Of a stretch of DNA of 64,000 nucleotides, positions 63,899-64,000 are shown piece by piece (the first letter of the stretch is position 1; each line of letters opens with the position of its first letter). The notes below the pieces were generated by a model. That model did not search any database. It worked only from the letters and a program-made list of their open reading frames with translations, and had not been told where the DNA came from. Origin of the DNA: Hymenobacter edaphi. GTDB lineage: Bacteria > Bacteroidota > Bacteroidia > Cytophagales > Hymenobacteraceae. The DNA is taken from contig NZ_QHKM01000001.1 of the NCBI RefSeq assembly GCF_003258365.1, positions 62,001-126,000 of the forward strand, written 5' to 3'. Made by a program: the position numbers and the translations under genes.

Positions 63899-64000
63899 CA
63901 GGGGTGTATATAACTATATGTAGCATAATTATACTTTTGAAAATATTTAATGGTATTGATTGTTGATAAATTATAATTAAAAATACCTTTAGTTATAATG
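63899..64000. other. AT-rich segment at the right edge
   Basis: The last 100 bases are strongly AT-rich (runs such as TTATAATTAAAAATACC), similar to 61355-61430. They are probably the leader or promoter of a further exopolysaccharide gene outside the window. Confidence 0.5.

Overview
The window looks like a chromosomal segment of a high-GC member of the Bacteroidota, most probably a Cytophagales/Hymenobacter-type bacterium. The evidence is two SusC/SusD outer-membrane glycan-uptake pairs, several secreted enzymes ending in type IX secretion (T9SS) C-terminal sorting domains, promoter -7 boxes of the Bacteroidota form TAnnTTTG, and start codons preceded by C/A-rich tracts (ccacaaccc-type) rather than Shine-Dalgarno sequences. 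No rRNA, tRNA, CRISPR array, intact insertion sequence or phage gene was seen.

Region 1 (1-13380) holds secreted glycan and protein hydrolases: the end of a sialate O-acetylesterase-type esterase, two GH30 enzymes, then on the minus strand a short-chain dehydrogenase, a GH1-like enzyme, a tiny membrane protein and a pirin. These are followed on the plus strand by a GH16-CBM6 glucanase and a metzincin protease that carries nearly the same CBM6.

Region 2 (13443-38377) is a glucuronoxylan utilisation locus. A LacI-type regulator with an extra N-terminal zinc ribbon is divergent from a long same-strand run: uxuA, GH67 alpha-glucuronidase, an SDR, susC, susD, an SGNH esterase, GH3 beta-xylosidase, GH10 xylanase with T9SS signal, xylA, GH51 arabinofuranosidase, a second GH10 and GH115 alpha-glucuronidase, ending at a strong terminator. 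A large palindrome of LacI-operator type lies between the regulator and uxuA. Together these proteins would cut xylan outside the cell, import oligomers, remove acetyl, arabinosyl and (methyl)glucuronosyl groups, and feed xylose and glucuronate catabolism.

Region 3 (38395-60991) is a beta-1,3-glucan (laminarin-like) locus. It contains a 1564-residue GH16 multi-CBM protein, a GH5, a membrane receptor fused to a transposase-type DNA-binding domain, susC, susD, a PKD lipoprotein, two GH16 lipoproteins around a CBM9-like protein, a sugar MFS transporter, an orphan IS630-type HTH protein and a GH3 beta-glucosidase. Three promoters (before the GH16 genes at 9216 and 38772 and before susC at 48285) share the same two operator-like motifs upstream of a TAnnTTTG box, so they probably form one regulon.

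Region 4 (61355-64000) starts an exopolysaccharide cluster with a polyprenyl-phosphate sugar transferase and a WecG/TagA/CpsF glycosyltransferase, bounded by AT-rich stretches.

The intergenic spaces carry at least three families of short dispersed, hairpin-forming repeats. One of them appears to have replaced the 5' end of the GH51 gene. The most unusual theme is the reuse of transposase-like DNA-binding modules (IS1595-type, IS1-like zinc ribbon, IS630-type HTH) in or next to sugar-utilisation regulation.
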